Below are positions 45,290 to 54,900 of a DNA stretch of 64,000 nucleotides, piece by piece. Every line of letters begins with the position of its first letter. Position 1 is the stretch's first letter. A program made the position numbers and the translations under genes. The notes beneath the pieces were generated by a model, which was not told the origin of the DNA, ran no database searches, and saw nothing but the letters and a program-made list of their open reading frames with translations. The stretch spans positions 15,787 to 79,786 of the forward strand of contig CAZZCG010000016.1 of assembly GCA_964653145.1 (NCBI GenBank), written 5' to 3'. This DNA is from Pseudocalidococcus sp964653145 (GTDB taxonomy: Bacteria > Cyanobacteriota > Cyanobacteriia > Thermosynechococcales > Thermosynechococcaceae).

Positions 45290-45588
45290 ATGAAATCACC
45301 AATAAATTTGATACACCTACTAAGAATAATAGATGAAAATTTTTTCTATTCAAATAAAACATTCATGGGTTACATTCGTACGTATTTAATAGTCTTGATG
45401 TTTCATTCTAATGTGGTATGATAATTACAAAAAGATTGTTAGTAAAACAAATCTATCAAAGTTTTTATCATGAGGCTATATATAGAATAAGCTAAGTGCG
45501 TGAATTGAAAGATTATTGCATATTTGTACAAGAAGCTTTAATTAATGTTTTAGCGTAAAAGAAGTTGAGTTTTTTTAAAATTGATAAT
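45290..45588. other. AT-rich spacer between Wzc-like and ABC exporter genes
   Basis: About 299 bases, very AT-rich. No open frame, tRNA or hairpin terminator was recognised. It may carry the promoter of the exporter gene. Confidence 0.4.
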
Positions 45589-47820
45589 TTACCTCTTGAT
45601 CAATAAGCTTAATAAACTCTGTTTTTCTGGTTCTTTCTCTTGACCGTAGTAGTAATATAAGTCGTCGTCTGATTTAGAGTTAACCCCGTTAACAACTAAT
45701 CCTAATAAATTTTGCCCAGATTGCTGAATTGATTCTTTTGCTTTAATTGCAGCTGGGCGAATCAACTTCCCAGGCCTGGCTACAAGCAAAATAGCATTAG
45801 AATTTTTACCCAACATAAGCGCATCTGCTGAAACGGTTAGGGGTGGCGCATCGAGTAAAACATAATCATAGGATTCGCTGAGTCTTTTCAAAAGATTTTC
45901 ATACTTTTCCGAGTTGAGTAAGGCAACAGGGTTGGGGGGAATTACCCCAGCAGTGACGACATCAAGAAAATCATTTTCTGCGTAGAGACAATCATCAAAC
46001 GGAATTGCTTCAACCAGATAGTTGCTTAAGCCAACTCGGTTGGGAATTTGCCAAACATCGTGTTGGGATGGTCGCCGCATATCAGAGTCGACAATAATTA
46101 CCCTTAAACCAAGCTCAGAGATAGCTAAACCCAAATTGGCAACAGTTGTTGATTTGCCTTCTCCAGGCATTGCACTTGTCACTGTAATGACCCGCAACTT
46201 GCTGTCTGAATTAGAGAATTTAATGTTAGCCAACAGCATTCGATAGGCTTCACTGGCTGGGAGGCGCGGTTCATCACGAACCACAAGAGTGGTATGTCGT
46301 TCGACAACATCGTTAACGGCAATCGGCAAACTAAGTTTCCGTTCAGGAGAATTTAGCTGGGGAATGGATGCTAAAACCGTAGAAAAAGAATAAATGTTTT
46401 TAATCTCATCTTCGGTATAGATCGTTTTGTCAATTTGATCTAGCAAATAGGCAATTCCCAAGCCAAGTATTGAACCCAAGATGGCTCCCAGAATTAAGAC
46501 CCGAGTCCGACTAGTGGAAACTGGATAGCCCAAAGGTGTAGCTTCTTGGACAATAACGACTCCGCCTTCATTCTGATTCTCAGCTAGCTGAGCACTATTA
46601 AAGGCTTGCAACAATGTGGTGTACTGAGTGCGCGCTGTTTCAACATCTAATTGAAGAAGGAGAAATTGTTTTTGGATTTCCGGTAGCTCATTGGAGCGTG
46701 TGACTCCAAAATTCAATCTCTGTTGCAAACTCTCTAGCTGTTTTTCAACGTTTCCAATCAGAATTGCATTTCTGATTTGAGTCCTCAAGAAATCAATTGA
46801 GGATGGTCCCCGCTGTAGGTTTACTGGTGAGTTATTTTCTCCAATTTTTCCAGAACCAATTAGTTGAGTAATGCGGTCATTAACGATCTGCTCTTCAGAA
46901 GTTCTTTTGCGGATCAAGGCTTGAATCTCTGGGTGTTCAGGCTGGTAACGAGAACTTAAAGCAGCAATTTCTGACTCCGTATTTTGTAAGGTAGTTATTG
47001 CTTGTTGGATTCCGGAAGACTCTGCAAGCATTGCAATTCCGTTGGCTTCTCGAGTATTTACCCCTGTAATGGATTCCAGTTCAACTTGAGTGTCAATCAG
47101 TCCAGTTAACTCGGCTTGCCTAGCTGAAATATTCTGACGAAGTTGCGCTAGTTCAGTGACTAGGGCGGTTACTTGGGCATCAATAGCTAGAAGGTTGTGT
47201 TTTTCACTAAACTCTTGGCGCTTTTGAAGGGCTTGATTTAATTGTGAAAGGGTAATTGGAAGCTGACTTTCAATAAATTCCCGTGTACTTTTCCTTTGAG
47301 TCCGACTTAGCCGAATGTCATTACTAACAAAATTATTCATTAAGCTATTAACAACTTGAACTGCCTCTGACTCATCTGGGCCACGATAAGAGACTTGGAA
47401 AATATCAGTTCTTGGCAGTGGTGAAACAGATATTTGTTCCAAAAAAGCGCGAGGATCAAGAGGCTGATTATTTTGACTCTGCAAACCAAGTTCTCTAATT
47501 GTTGGAACCAGAACAGGCTCAGTCTTAAGAATTGCCATCTGGGTGTTAAGAGCATTCTGACCTGCTCCACTGAAATTGCCGATGCCTGGAATTAGGGAGC
47601 TAGACTGATTACGACTATTCAACATGATTAAGCCACGGGCTTCGTACATTGGCTTAATATTAAGGGCATATACTGCTGAGAGAGCAAAGACACTTCCCAT
47701 GGTTATTGAAAAAGCTAACCAATGACGCTTAACTAGGGAAAAATAGGTAGATAAATTGAATCCAGTATCTTGTCCTGGAATGGTTGACTTAAGTGCAGTG
47801 TTTGGGCTGAAACTATTCAT
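45589..47820 (-). CDS. Wzc-like polysaccharide copolymerase / BY-kinase
   Basis: 743 residues from the ATG at 47820; a TTG six codons upstream is possible. Wzz domain with helices near 40-60 and 450-470, long coiled-coil region, then the tyrosine-kinase domain with Walker A SAMPGEGKSTT near 547, Walker A' VIIVDSDMRRPSQ and Walker B YVLLDAPPLT. The tail carries DDDLYYYYGQEKE, a phospho-acceptor cluster. With the Wza-like protein just upstream it forms the export machine of the locus. It parallels the orphan copy at 15109-17346 but has a canonical Walker A' DxDMRRP, where the orphan has DLDLRLP. Confidence 0.92.
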   Translation of the reverse strand: MNSFSPNTALKSTIPGQDTGFNLSTYFSLVKRHWLAFSITMGSVFALSAVYALNIKPMYEARGLIMLNSRNQSSSLIPGIGNFSGAGQNALNTQMAILKTEPVLVPTIRELGLQSQNNQPLDPRAFLEQISVSPLPRTDIFQVSYRGPDESEAVQVVNSLMNNFVSNDIRLSRTQRKSTREFIESQLPITLSQLNQALQKRQEFSEKHNLLAIDAQVTALVTELAQLRQNISARQAELTGLIDTQVELESITGVNTREANGIAMLAESSGIQQAITTLQNTESEIAALSSRYQPEHPEIQALIRKRTSEEQIVNDRITQLIGSGKIGENNSPVNLQRGPSSIDFLRTQIRNAILIGNVEKQLESLQQRLNFGVTRSNELPEIQKQFLLLQLDVETARTQYTTLLQAFNSAQLAENQNEGGVVIVQEATPLGYPVSTSRTRVLILGAILGSILGLGIAYLLDQIDKTIYTEDEIKNIYSFSTVLASIPQLNSPERKLSLPIAVNDVVERHTTLVVRDEPRLPASEAYRMLLANIKFSNSDSKLRVITVTSAMPGEGKSTTVANLGLAISELGLRVIIVDSDMRRPSQHDVWQIPNRVGLSNYLVEAIPFDDCLYAENDFLDVVTAGVIPPNPVALLNSEKYENLLKRLSESYDYVLLDAPPLTVSADALMLGKNSNAILLVARPGKLIRPAAIKAKESIQQSGQNLLGLVVNGVNSKSDDDLYYYYGQEKEPEKQSLLSLLIKR

Positions 47821-47857
47821 AGAAAAAGCAGTAACCAAAGTTTAAACAAAAATAGAC

Positions 47858-48934
47858 TTAATTAAAAAGCCTCTCAAAAATCAACAAAGTACTGAAGGGA
47901 GAAACAATGGTGGCCAGTCCCTCAATGAAGCGATAGCCATCTCCCTTGGGTACAAAAATAACGTCCCCATCGTCTACTTGGGTTGTGTCTGCTAATCTAC
48001 TCAAGTTAACTCGCCTTTCTTCAACCTGCCCATTTGGCTGGAGTCGGAAAAATCGTACTTTACCCATATCAGCTTTATCTGTTGGCCCGCCAGCAAAAGC
48101 AATGGCTTGAGAAATGCTTATATCAGGTGGGACTTCTTTTGATCCAGGCCCCCGAACTTCTCCAATCACCTGAATTCTCACACTTTCTGGCCCATAGCTA
48201 GAGCGCGCAAGCAAATTTTGAGCAGTATTGTCGAGGCTGCTGGCTTTGGGAACAAAAATCGAATCTCCATCTCTCAGGAAAATATCCTGTGTGGCCTGGT
48301 TTGATTGAATTGCATCCCATAAATTTATGGAAATAGTCTGATTAACTCCACTTGGGGTGACTCGGGTCAACGTGACATCACGAATATTTGCTTCACGATT
48401 CACGCCACCCGCCGCCGAAATTGCTTGACTTAACGTGGGTGCTAAACGAGGTCGATCTGACTCACTACTGGATCCGCCTGACCCACTGACAGGAATTGAT
48501 TCTAGTTGCACAGGCCCCGGCCGACGAACCTCTCCTGAAACCGTTACAATCACTGGTCGCAATCCTGAGAGTGTTACTTCTACACGGGGGGCAACTAAAT
48601 ATACCCCTAAGAGTTGCGTTAACTCCCGTTGAACTTGATCGAGGGTTTTACCCGAGGCTTGATAACGACCAAGTAATTGTAGATTGATAGTACCGTCTGG
48701 AAGGATCGCTTGAGGCGTGCCTGGAAATTCCTCGTAACCTACAACTACAACGCTAAGGAGATCGCCAACGCCTAAAAGATAGGTGTTAATATTTTCAGAA
48801 TTTACTTTTGCGCTGCGCTGATTTGGTGGAGTAGATTGCGCCCAGGCCACGTTTGCTGTTGTAACCAGGCCAAGGTTAAGAAATGAACCTAGGGTCAACA
48901 GAGTCAAAGGCTTAATCATTGAGTGGTTAATCAT
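47858..48934 (-). CDS. Wza-like polysaccharide export outer-membrane protein
   Basis: 358 residues. A signal peptide (MIKPLTLLTLGSFLNLGLV... AWAQ, cleavage near 33) precedes the Poly_export domain with YLLGVGDLLSVVVVGYEEFPG near 52, then two SLBB domains: one at about 125-230 including VSGEVRRPGPVQLE, another from about 255 with VIGEVRGPG and VDDGDVIFVPKGDGYRF. No lipobox cysteine is present. The protein forms the octameric channel through which polysaccharide leaves the cell. First gene of the export pair, 38 bases from the Wzc gene; the locus is transcribed from upstream of it. Confidence 0.92.
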   Translation of the reverse strand: MINHSMIKPLTLLTLGSFLNLGLVTTANVAWAQSTPPNQRSAKVNSENINTYLLGVGDLLSVVVVGYEEFPGTPQAILPDGTINLQLLGRYQASGKTLDQVQRELTQLLGVYLVAPRVEVTLSGLRPVIVTVSGEVRRPGPVQLESIPVSGSGGSSSESDRPRLAPTLSQAISAAGGVNREANIRDVTLTRVTPSGVNQTISINLWDAIQSNQATQDIFLRDGDSIFVPKASSLDNTAQNLLARSSYGPESVRIQVIGEVRGPGSKEVPPDISISQAIAFAGGPTDKADMGKVRFFRLQPNGQVEERRVNLSRLADTTQVDDGDVIFVPKGDGYRFIEGLATIVSPFSTLLIFERLFN

Positions 48935-49181
48935 CGCAGGATTTAGAGGCTTTGTGGCAAAAGGTAAGGAGCTCTTGGCAACAAATAGTTTAATGATGGA
49001 CGAAAAATAAACTGTCCTGTCATGAAACTTGAAGCAACCATAGCATATTATGTAGTTTGATGAATCCAGGCCTCGAAAAGTTTCCTAGCTATTCTTCATC
49101 TGAAAATCAGGGAATTGGCTGTGGGATTTCCCCCTATCGGTCACAATAGGACTTAGTGCATTGAGTTCAGCCCAGGCCTGG

Positions 49182-50165
49182 ATGGAAATAAAGCAAGGTT
49201 TTGTTGACACCATTGGAAACACCCCCCTCATCCGCTTAAACAGTATTAGTGAAGCTACCGGGTGCGAGATTTTAGGAAAAGCAGAGTTTCTCAATCCGGG
49301 CGGGTCAGTTAAGGATCGGGCAGCCCTGTTCATTATTGAGGACGCGGAAGCGCGGGGTTTATTAAAGCCTGGGGGTACTGTGGTTGAGGGCACCGCTGGA
49401 AATACAGGAATTGGCCTGGCCCATATCTGTAATGCCAAGGGTTATCGGTGTCTGATCATTATCCCCAATACCCAATCCCAGGAGAAAATTGATACCCTGC
49501 GGACGTTGGGGGCTGAAGTCCGAACGGTTCCGGCCGTACCTTATATAGACCCCAACAATTACGTCAAGCTATCGGGGCGAATTGCGGCAGAGTTAGACAA
49601 TGCCATCTGGGCAAATCAATTCGATAATCTGGCCAATCGCCAGGCCCACTATGCCACCACCGGTCCGGAAATTTGGGCCCAAACTGAGGGAAGAATTGAT
49701 GCCTGGGTCGCAGCTACGGGAACGGGTGGAACCTATGCGGGAGTTGCCCTATACCTAAAGGAAAAAAATCCGGCAATTCAAACGGTTCTTGCGGATCCCT
49801 ATGGGAGTGGTCTCTATAGCTTTGCCAAAACTGGGGAAATTAAACTTGAGGGAAATTCAATTACCGAGGGAATTGGTAACAGCCGCGTCACCGCCAATAT
49901 GGAAAATGTCCCGATAGATGACGCGATTCGGGTAGATGACCAGGAGGCTGTGAATGTTGTCTATCAATTGTTGCGAAAAGATGGGCTTTTCATGGGGGGC
50001 TCCGTGGGCATTAATGTTGGAGCGGCGATGCAGTTGGCGAAAAAACTGGGGCCTGGGCATACCATCGTGACAGTGTTGTGTGACAGTGGCTCTCGCTATC
50101 AATCGCGGTTGTTTAACTCAGAGTGGCTGGCGAGCAAAGGACTAGTCATGCCCTTGGGGGACTAG
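49182..50165 (+). CDS. cysK: Cysteine synthase-type PLP enzyme (O-acetylserine sulfhydrylase)
   Basis: 327 residues. The start is ATG at 49182 (MEIKQGFVDTIGNTPLIRLN), the standard family start; the frame continues to a TTG seven codons earlier. The PLP lysine is K44 in NPGGSVKDRAA, the phosphate loop is GTAGNTG near 75, and a second glycine loop is ATGTGGTYAG. The enzyme makes cysteine from O-acetylserine and sulfide. The GTG/ATG context sits directly after a copy of CCAGGCCTGG (49172-49181). Among CysK-like proteins this type is longer at the C-terminus than enteric CysK, and CysK versus CysM-like specificity is not decided. Confidence 0.9.
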   Translation: MEIKQGFVDTIGNTPLIRLNSISEATGCEILGKAEFLNPGGSVKDRAALFIIEDAEARGLLKPGGTVVEGTAGNTGIGLAHICNAKGYRCLIIIPNTQSQEKIDTLRTLGAEVRTVPAVPYIDPNNYVKLSGRIAAELDNAIWANQFDNLANRQAHYATTGPEIWAQTEGRIDAWVAATGTGGTYAGVALYLKEKNPAIQTVLADPYGSGLYSFAKTGEIKLEGNSITEGIGNSRVTANMENVPIDDAIRVDDQEAVNVVYQLLRKDGLFMGGSVGINVGAAMQLAKKLGPGHTIVTVLCDSGSRYQSRLFNSEWLASKGLVMPLGD

Positions 50166-50210
50166 GGTGGGCAACCTAAATCCTAAAGTTCAAGACCGAA
50201 AGTGAAAAAA

Positions 50211-50507
50211 TTAGGCCGGTTCCACTGGAGCCATGGTGAGTCCAACCCGTTTTAGTTGTAGATGGTAGAGTTCAGCTTGCTCTTGGGGGCCCACCCAAAC
50301 AATCGCCTGGCCTTCAAAATGAACTTGGTGGGTTAGCTCCCAGGCCCGATCACTGGTCATGTTGGGGATATAGGCCATTAAGGACTCAGCGACGTGTTGA
50401 AAGGTATTGAAATCATCATCCAAGACAATCACTTTGTAGTTGGGATAGGGCTTGCGTGTGACTGATGTAACGGTGGATTGTCGTTCTTGGGGCAACGTCA
50501 CAGCCAT
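50211..50507 (-). CDS. clpS: ClpS adaptor of Clp protease
   Basis: 98 residues. After a flexible N-terminal tail, the ClpS core begins YKVIVLDDDFNTFQHVAESL near 25 and continues AWELTHQVHFEGQAIVWVG and ELYHLQLKRVGLTMAPVE. These residues form the pocket for N-end-rule substrates and the ClpC/ClpA docking surface. It delivers proteins with hydrophobic N-terminal residues to ClpCP in the cytoplasm. It lies downstream of petA on the same strand, with a 193-bp gap that shows no gene. Confidence 0.93.
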   Translation of the reverse strand: MAVTLPQERQSTVTSVTRKPYPNYKVIVLDDDFNTFQHVAESLMAYIPNMTSDRAWELTHQVHFEGQAIVWVGPQEQAELYHLQLKRVGLTMAPVEPA

Positions 50508-50700
50508 AGGTCAAACAGCGCAGGGTAAGTGGTAAAAATTTCTGGATTCTACTATACCAGGCCCCGTAAAGGTTCCCCAAATTGACGATTTCAGTGCAGA
50601 AAAAACCCCATACCAAAGGGCACAGGGCAAGGCAAATTAAGGTTAGTAGTTGAATTACTTGAGAGTCCGGCAAAGCTTGCAAGAAAGAAGCCTGAACCCC

Positions 50701-51663
50701 TTAGAAATTCAGTTCCGCTGCTTGGACTTTCTCCACTTGTTTTTTCTTCAGGACTAGCATGATCTGAGAAATTGTGATCGCCCCAAAGAAGACCAGTAAC
50801 CACTTAATCCGATTCGGATCTTGGAGAACGATTTCGGTATCATGTTGACCAAAACCACCGACATTGGGGTTCGTCGTCAAGGCTTGGCCAGCGGTTACCG
50901 CATCCCCTTGGGCCACAATTAGTTCGGGGCCTGGGAGGACTGTTTCGGTCACAGATTCCCCGGACTCTTCTGTAATTGCCACGGTATAGCCGCCATCATC
51001 GGTTTTGGTAATACTGGCAATGGTTCCGGCAACGGGAGCCGTAAAGACGTTGTTATTGCTTTTGTCACCCGTGGGGTAGACCTGACCGCGCCCGCGATTG
51101 CCGCCGGCATGAACCGAATACTTACCAAAGTGGATGGTTTTATCGGAATTGGGATCGGGAGAAAGCACCGGAAAGACGATTTCCTGATACTGCTCACCGG
51201 GTAAGGGACCCACGAGAACAATATTCTGTTTATCATCGCTGTAGGGCTGGTAATAAACGCCGCTGACCTTTTCCTGTAATTCCTCAGGAATTCGATCCGG
51301 GGGGGCAATCTTGAATCCGTCCGGCAGCATCAACACCGCACCCACATTCAAGGGGCCCTTGTCGCCATTGCCCAAAATCTGCTGCACACTGGTGTCGTAG
51401 GGGATTTTCACCACCGCTTCAAACACAGAGTCTGGCAACACGGCCTGGGGCACTTCAATTTCTGTCGGTTTGGCAGCTAAGTGGCAGTTGGCACAAACAA
51501 TTCGACCCGTAGCTTCCCGGGGTGATTCGTAGGCTTGTTGAGCATAGAAAGGATAGGCCGCCGCCGGCTGCATCCAGGCCAACTGTCCTAAACCTAAAAC
51601 CAAGCTCAGACTGAAAAGACCAACACAAGACTTGAGAAATGCTTTAATCATCGTTGTTTTCAT
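50701..51663 (-). CDS. petA: Cytochrome f (PetA)
   Basis: 320 residues. A signal peptide ends near AAA, giving a mature protein that starts YPFYAQQAYE; the N-terminal tyrosine amine is the sixth haem ligand in this family. Haem c is attached at CANCH near residue 56. The long beta-rich lumenal part includes FPVLSPDPNSDK and GGNRGRGQVYPTGDKSNN, and a single C-terminal helix (WLLVFFGAITISQIMLVL) anchors it to the thylakoid. It carries electrons from the Rieske protein to plastocyanin or cytochrome c6. It starts 7 bases after petC, so the two form an operon. Confidence 0.98.
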   Translation of the reverse strand: MKTTMIKAFLKSCVGLFSLSLVLGLGQLAWMQPAAAYPFYAQQAYESPREATGRIVCANCHLAAKPTEIEVPQAVLPDSVFEAVVKIPYDTSVQQILGNGDKGPLNVGAVLMLPDGFKIAPPDRIPEELQEKVSGVYYQPYSDDKQNIVLVGPLPGEQYQEIVFPVLSPDPNSDKTIHFGKYSVHAGGNRGRGQVYPTGDKSNNNVFTAPVAGTIASITKTDDGGYTVAITEESGESVTETVLPGPELIVAQGDAVTAGQALTTNPNVGGFGQHDTEIVLQDPNRIKWLLVFFGAITISQIMLVLKKKQVEKVQAAELNF

Positions 51664-51669
51664 GGTTAC

Positions 51670-52209
51670 CTAGGCCCACCAGGGTTCTTTACCAGTACGA
51701 AAATCAGTTTCAGTCCAAGGGGAGAAGACGACTTTATCATCGGTGACGGTGGCATTGGCCAACGCTAAGGATAGGGGAGCTGGCCCCCGAACCACTTTAC
51801 CGGTGCTGTCGTATTGTGACCCGTGGCAGGGACAAATGAACTTGTTTTCGCTGATATTCCAAGGCACAACACAGCCCAAGTGGGTACAAACCGCATTCAA
51901 GCCATAGTTGGCAATGGTGTGCTCATCGGTAATCACGATGTAGGTGGGATCCCCTTTCAAGCCCTGGGCCAAGGAGCGATCTCCGGCGGGATGCTTTTCT
52001 AAATACGCACTGGCGTTAATGTCGTTGCCCAATTCATCCTTAGCCACAACACCCCCTCCAGTACCCCCAGCAGACGGCGGAATGAAGTAGCGAATGACCG
52101 GATATAACGCCCCCAATGCCGTACCTGTGACAGCACCAAAGGCCAAAAGGTTCATAAACTGCCGACGACCCATATCAGGAACATCGGGGGTTGCAGAGAG
52201 TTGAGCCAT
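51670..52209 (-). CDS. petC: Cytochrome b6f Rieske iron-sulfur protein (PetC)
   Basis: 179 residues from the ATG at 52209, the standard start for the family; upstream codons stay open but are not conserved. One N-terminal helix, with GRRQFMNLLAFGAV before it resembling a twin-arginine signal, holds the protein in the thylakoid. The 2Fe-2S ligands are in CTHLGCVVPW (C108, H110) and CPCHGSQYD (C126, H129). It accepts electrons from plastoquinol and passes them to cytochrome f. Transcribed with petA; 153-bp divergent spacer to birA. Confidence 0.98.
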   Translation of the reverse strand: MAQLSATPDVPDMGRRQFMNLLAFGAVTGTALGALYPVIRYFIPPSAGGTGGGVVAKDELGNDINASAYLEKHPAGDRSLAQGLKGDPTYIVITDEHTIANYGLNAVCTHLGCVVPWNISENKFICPCHGSQYDSTGKVVRGPAPLSLALANATVTDDKVVFSPWTETDFRTGKEPWWA

Positions 52210-52362
52210 AGGTTGATTTTTTGTTAAGGAATCGAAAGTATATGGGCGGCAAAATGATTGCAATTGTTAAGCTTATTATCACATTGGATGCTCTTTCCAG
52301 CAGAAAATCCTGGGTTTTGTTGCGTTTTGTAACGACTCGATTTTGTAGATAGGAATTTAGCG

Positions 52363-53091
52363 ATGGCCTGGCTGTGGGAGTTGCCGGAATGTGCCAGTAC
52401 GAATACTTGGGCTCTAAAAAATCTGCACCAGTTACGCCATGGGGATATTATCTACACCAAGCGACAAACGGCTGGGCGCGGGCGTCAGGGGCGGGCCTGG
52501 ATTTCCCCAGCGGGAGTTCTGACCTTTAGTGTTGTTCTCCAAATGCCCACATCAGCGCCCTGTGGTTTGACCTTAGCGGCTGGCCTGGCTGTTTTATACG
52601 CCATTGAAGATCTATTGCCCGCAACCCAGGGGATCCTTGGCTGGAAGTGGCCGAATGATCTCTACGCCAAGGGGCGAAAATTTGGGGGACTCTTAACTGA
52701 GGCAACCCGCTTGGGTTCAAAAAACTGGGTTGTTGTTGGGATTGGTCTTAATCGGACAGCAGAGTATGCCCAGGCCCCGGAACTGATCCAGGCCATTAGC
52801 TTGCAGGACATCAGCCAACCTGTTCCCCCTGCGGAAGCTTTAATTGAGGGAATCCGGTTCTATCTACTCCAGGCCCAGAGTCTCTGCCAGGCCAAAACCC
52901 TAACCCCTCTGATTCCCGCTCTCCATCAACGCCATATTTTGCAGGGAAAGCAGGTGGATATTGCCGTGGGGCAGGAACACCTCCAGGGTATCGTCATCGG
53001 GATTCAGGATCGTGGACAACTGGAGTTGCAATTACCATCAGGAGAAGTTCGCACCCTCGCCCAAGGTCATATCCTCAGATTCTCTACCTGA
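52363..53091 (+). CDS. birA: Biotin--[acetyl-CoA-carboxylase] ligase
   Basis: 242 residues. Biotin-binding motif GRGRQGRAW lies at 38-46 and KWPNDLYAKGRKFGGLLTE near 108, with the catalytic lysine. A C-terminal SH3-like cap (GIQDRGQLELQLPSGEVRTL) follows. The N-terminal DNA-binding domain of E. coli BirA is missing, so this is a group I ligase without repressor function. It biotinylates the BCCP subunit of acetyl-CoA carboxylase. The ORF also shows three copies of the GCCAGGCC/GGCCTGG-type motif, as in other housekeeping genes. Confidence 0.93.
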   Translation: MAWLWELPECASTNTWALKNLHQLRHGDIIYTKRQTAGRGRQGRAWISPAGVLTFSVVLQMPTSAPCGLTLAAGLAVLYAIEDLLPATQGILGWKWPNDLYAKGRKFGGLLTEATRLGSKNWVVVGIGLNRTAEYAQAPELIQAISLQDISQPVPPAEALIEGIRFYLLQAQSLCQAKTLTPLIPALHQRHILQGKQVDIAVGQEHLQGIVIGIQDRGQLELQLPSGEVRTLAQGHILRFST

Positions 53092-53111
53092 CTCCTACAG
53101 GGCCAATGTGT

Positions 53112-53633
53112 CTAACGATGAGACGTTTTTCGACTGGGTTTGCGGCTGAGCCAACTACCGACAAAATCACTGAGATAATGACCCATTGCCCCCACCTCCA
53201 GGCCCAGAAGAATCGTCACCCAGGCCTGGTAATCGTGATGCCATAACCTCTGCAGCCAAGCAAGTACATCCGCCATACTCCACTGCCACCATCCCAGCGA
53301 TTGCCCGAGAACACTGATCCCCCAGGCCATACCCCCGAGCCATAACCCTAAATAAACCAGCCGGAGACCTGTGCCAATAATTGGGCCATGGGAAAAAAAA
53401 GACCGATGGGGTAAGACCTTTTGATAGGGCCACCAGAGCCAGCGCAAGAGTCCCCAACGTTGGTAGGGCCGGGATTGAATATCTAAATCTGGACTGAGGA
53501 AATATCCACTGACCAGAACCGTGACCACTGTCAAAGTTGCCAATTCCCAGCGCTGACTCCAGGCCCCAACCCCAACCCCAGCCACTGGTGCCAGATAGCC
53601 CGTAATCCGATCATGTACCCGGCCTGAAGGCAT
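53112..53633 (-). CDS. DUF2227 metal-binding membrane protein
   Basis: 173 residues starting MPSGRVHDRITGYLAP. This start, with the conserved H and D, the SGYFLSPDLDIQS segment, LPHRSFFSHGPIIGT and GHYLSDFVGSW, matches the DUF2227 family of putative membrane metal-binding proteins. Three to four membrane spans are visible. The histidines and aspartates above resemble a phospholipase-C/YdjM-type zinc site. Function in the cell is unknown. Confidence 0.82.
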   Translation of the reverse strand: MPSGRVHDRITGYLAPVAGVGVGAWSQRWELATLTVVTVLVSGYFLSPDLDIQSRPYQRWGLLRWLWWPYQKVLPHRSFFSHGPIIGTGLRLVYLGLWLGGMAWGISVLGQSLGWWQWSMADVLAWLQRLWHHDYQAWVTILLGLEVGAMGHYLSDFVGSWLSRKPSRKTSHR

Positions 53634-53787
53634 AGGAAAACTACTAAATCATCTTGCTGTATTGAATCTTCGAGATTTGTCTGGTCGCCTATGCAAATTA
53701 AGAACTCGGCCAATATTTGGTTATTGCCAGGCCCCGAAGACCCCAGGGGTAAGATGAAAGCATTCCTCCTCAAGCAATGCAGTTGCC

Positions 53788-54792
53788 ATGAAAGAGCATC
53801 AAATCCTGAAAATTACTCGAAAAGCGGCAATTCTCAAGGAAAAAAAAGCCCGAACGGAAACGCCCCCCACTGTTGCTGCGGATCCTGAATTTAACCGTGA
53901 CACCCCTGGCCTGGTTGCGGAAAACCTGCCCCCGGAACCCTTTGCCCCAATCCCGCAAAAAAACAGAACTGCCTCTGAAACCGAAAGTCGTGAATGGTGG
54001 AGTCAACGCTGGATTGATGTTTTAGAGTCCTTTGGTTGGCGGCGGCGAATGGAGCGGGCCCGGAACTATGTGCGTGAGGGGCGGGTTTTGCAGTTGGAGT
54101 TTAAGCAAAATCAGGTTGTGGCCAAAGTTCAAGGCACCGCACCGGAACCCTATGACGTTGAGCTTTTTTTAGACCCATTTACCGACGAGCAATGGCAATT
54201 TGTGATCGAAGCGATGGCTTCCCAGGCCCTGTTTGCGGCAAAACTACTGGCGGGGGAAATGCCTAACACGATTGAAGAAGCTTTCACAAGTAGTGGCCTA
54301 AGCTTATTTCCCTACAGTAAGTTTGATATTCACAGCCAATGCTCCTGTCCTGATCCGGTGAATCCCTGTAAACACATTGGCGCGGTGTATTACCTACTAG
54401 GAGAACATTTCAGCCAGGATCCCTTTATCCTGTTCCAGTTGCGGGGAAGAACGAAAGCGGATCTGATCACCCAATTGCGGAATTTGCGGAATCAAGCCCC
54501 AACAACAGTCGCTCCAGCACCACCAGCAACCGATGTCCTTCCCCCCAGACTTTACGAGCCACCCCAACTGGATAAGTTTTGGCACTATACCGAACCCCTA
54601 GACCCGTCACTGGTGGTTGTTCTCCCCCCGGAAGATCGCTTTTCTGTGTTGAGTCTGCTTGGGCCCATTCCCACGACCACGAATCCCACCCTCACTCCCC
54701 AGGCCCATGAAACCCTGGCTGTCCTTGAGAAGGTCTATGAATCACTCAGTGAAATCGCATTGAACTTGGCTCTCCAGGGAAGCTCAGATTAA
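53788..54792 (+). CDS. SWIM zinc-finger protein
   Basis: 334 residues. After a charged, low-complexity N-terminal 70 residues, a WWSQRWIDVLESFGWRRRMER region leads to the SWIM domain: CSCPDPVNPCKHIGAVYYLL (CxCx6CxH) near 185. SWIM domains bind zinc and contact DNA or proteins and often sit beside SNF2 helicases. Here the protein is on its own; no helicase gene is adjacent. The C-terminal 100 residues are proline-rich. A DNA- or chromatin-related role is inference. Confidence 0.85.
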   Translation: MKEHQILKITRKAAILKEKKARTETPPTVAADPEFNRDTPGLVAENLPPEPFAPIPQKNRTASETESREWWSQRWIDVLESFGWRRRMERARNYVREGRVLQLEFKQNQVVAKVQGTAPEPYDVELFLDPFTDEQWQFVIEAMASQALFAAKLLAGEMPNTIEEAFTSSGLSLFPYSKFDIHSQCSCPDPVNPCKHIGAVYYLLGEHFSQDPFILFQLRGRTKADLITQLRNLRNQAPTTVAPAPPATDVLPPRLYEPPQLDKFWHYTEPLDPSLVVVLPPEDRFSVLSLLGPIPTTTNPTLTPQAHETLAVLEKVYESLSEIALNLALQGSSD

Positions 54793-54900
54793 ATGTCGTG
54801 ATTTCAATATTCCTTCAAGAACTGTTGGAATATATTTTCAGAATCCAAATAATAATGCTCCTTCAATCCCAGGCGATACAAACTGTTTCCACAGGAAAAT

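Noticed and set aside
50416..50682. 88-codon minus-strand frame between petA and clpS
   Set aside because: Overlaps clpS in a different frame; no motif of a small photosynthetic protein was seen.
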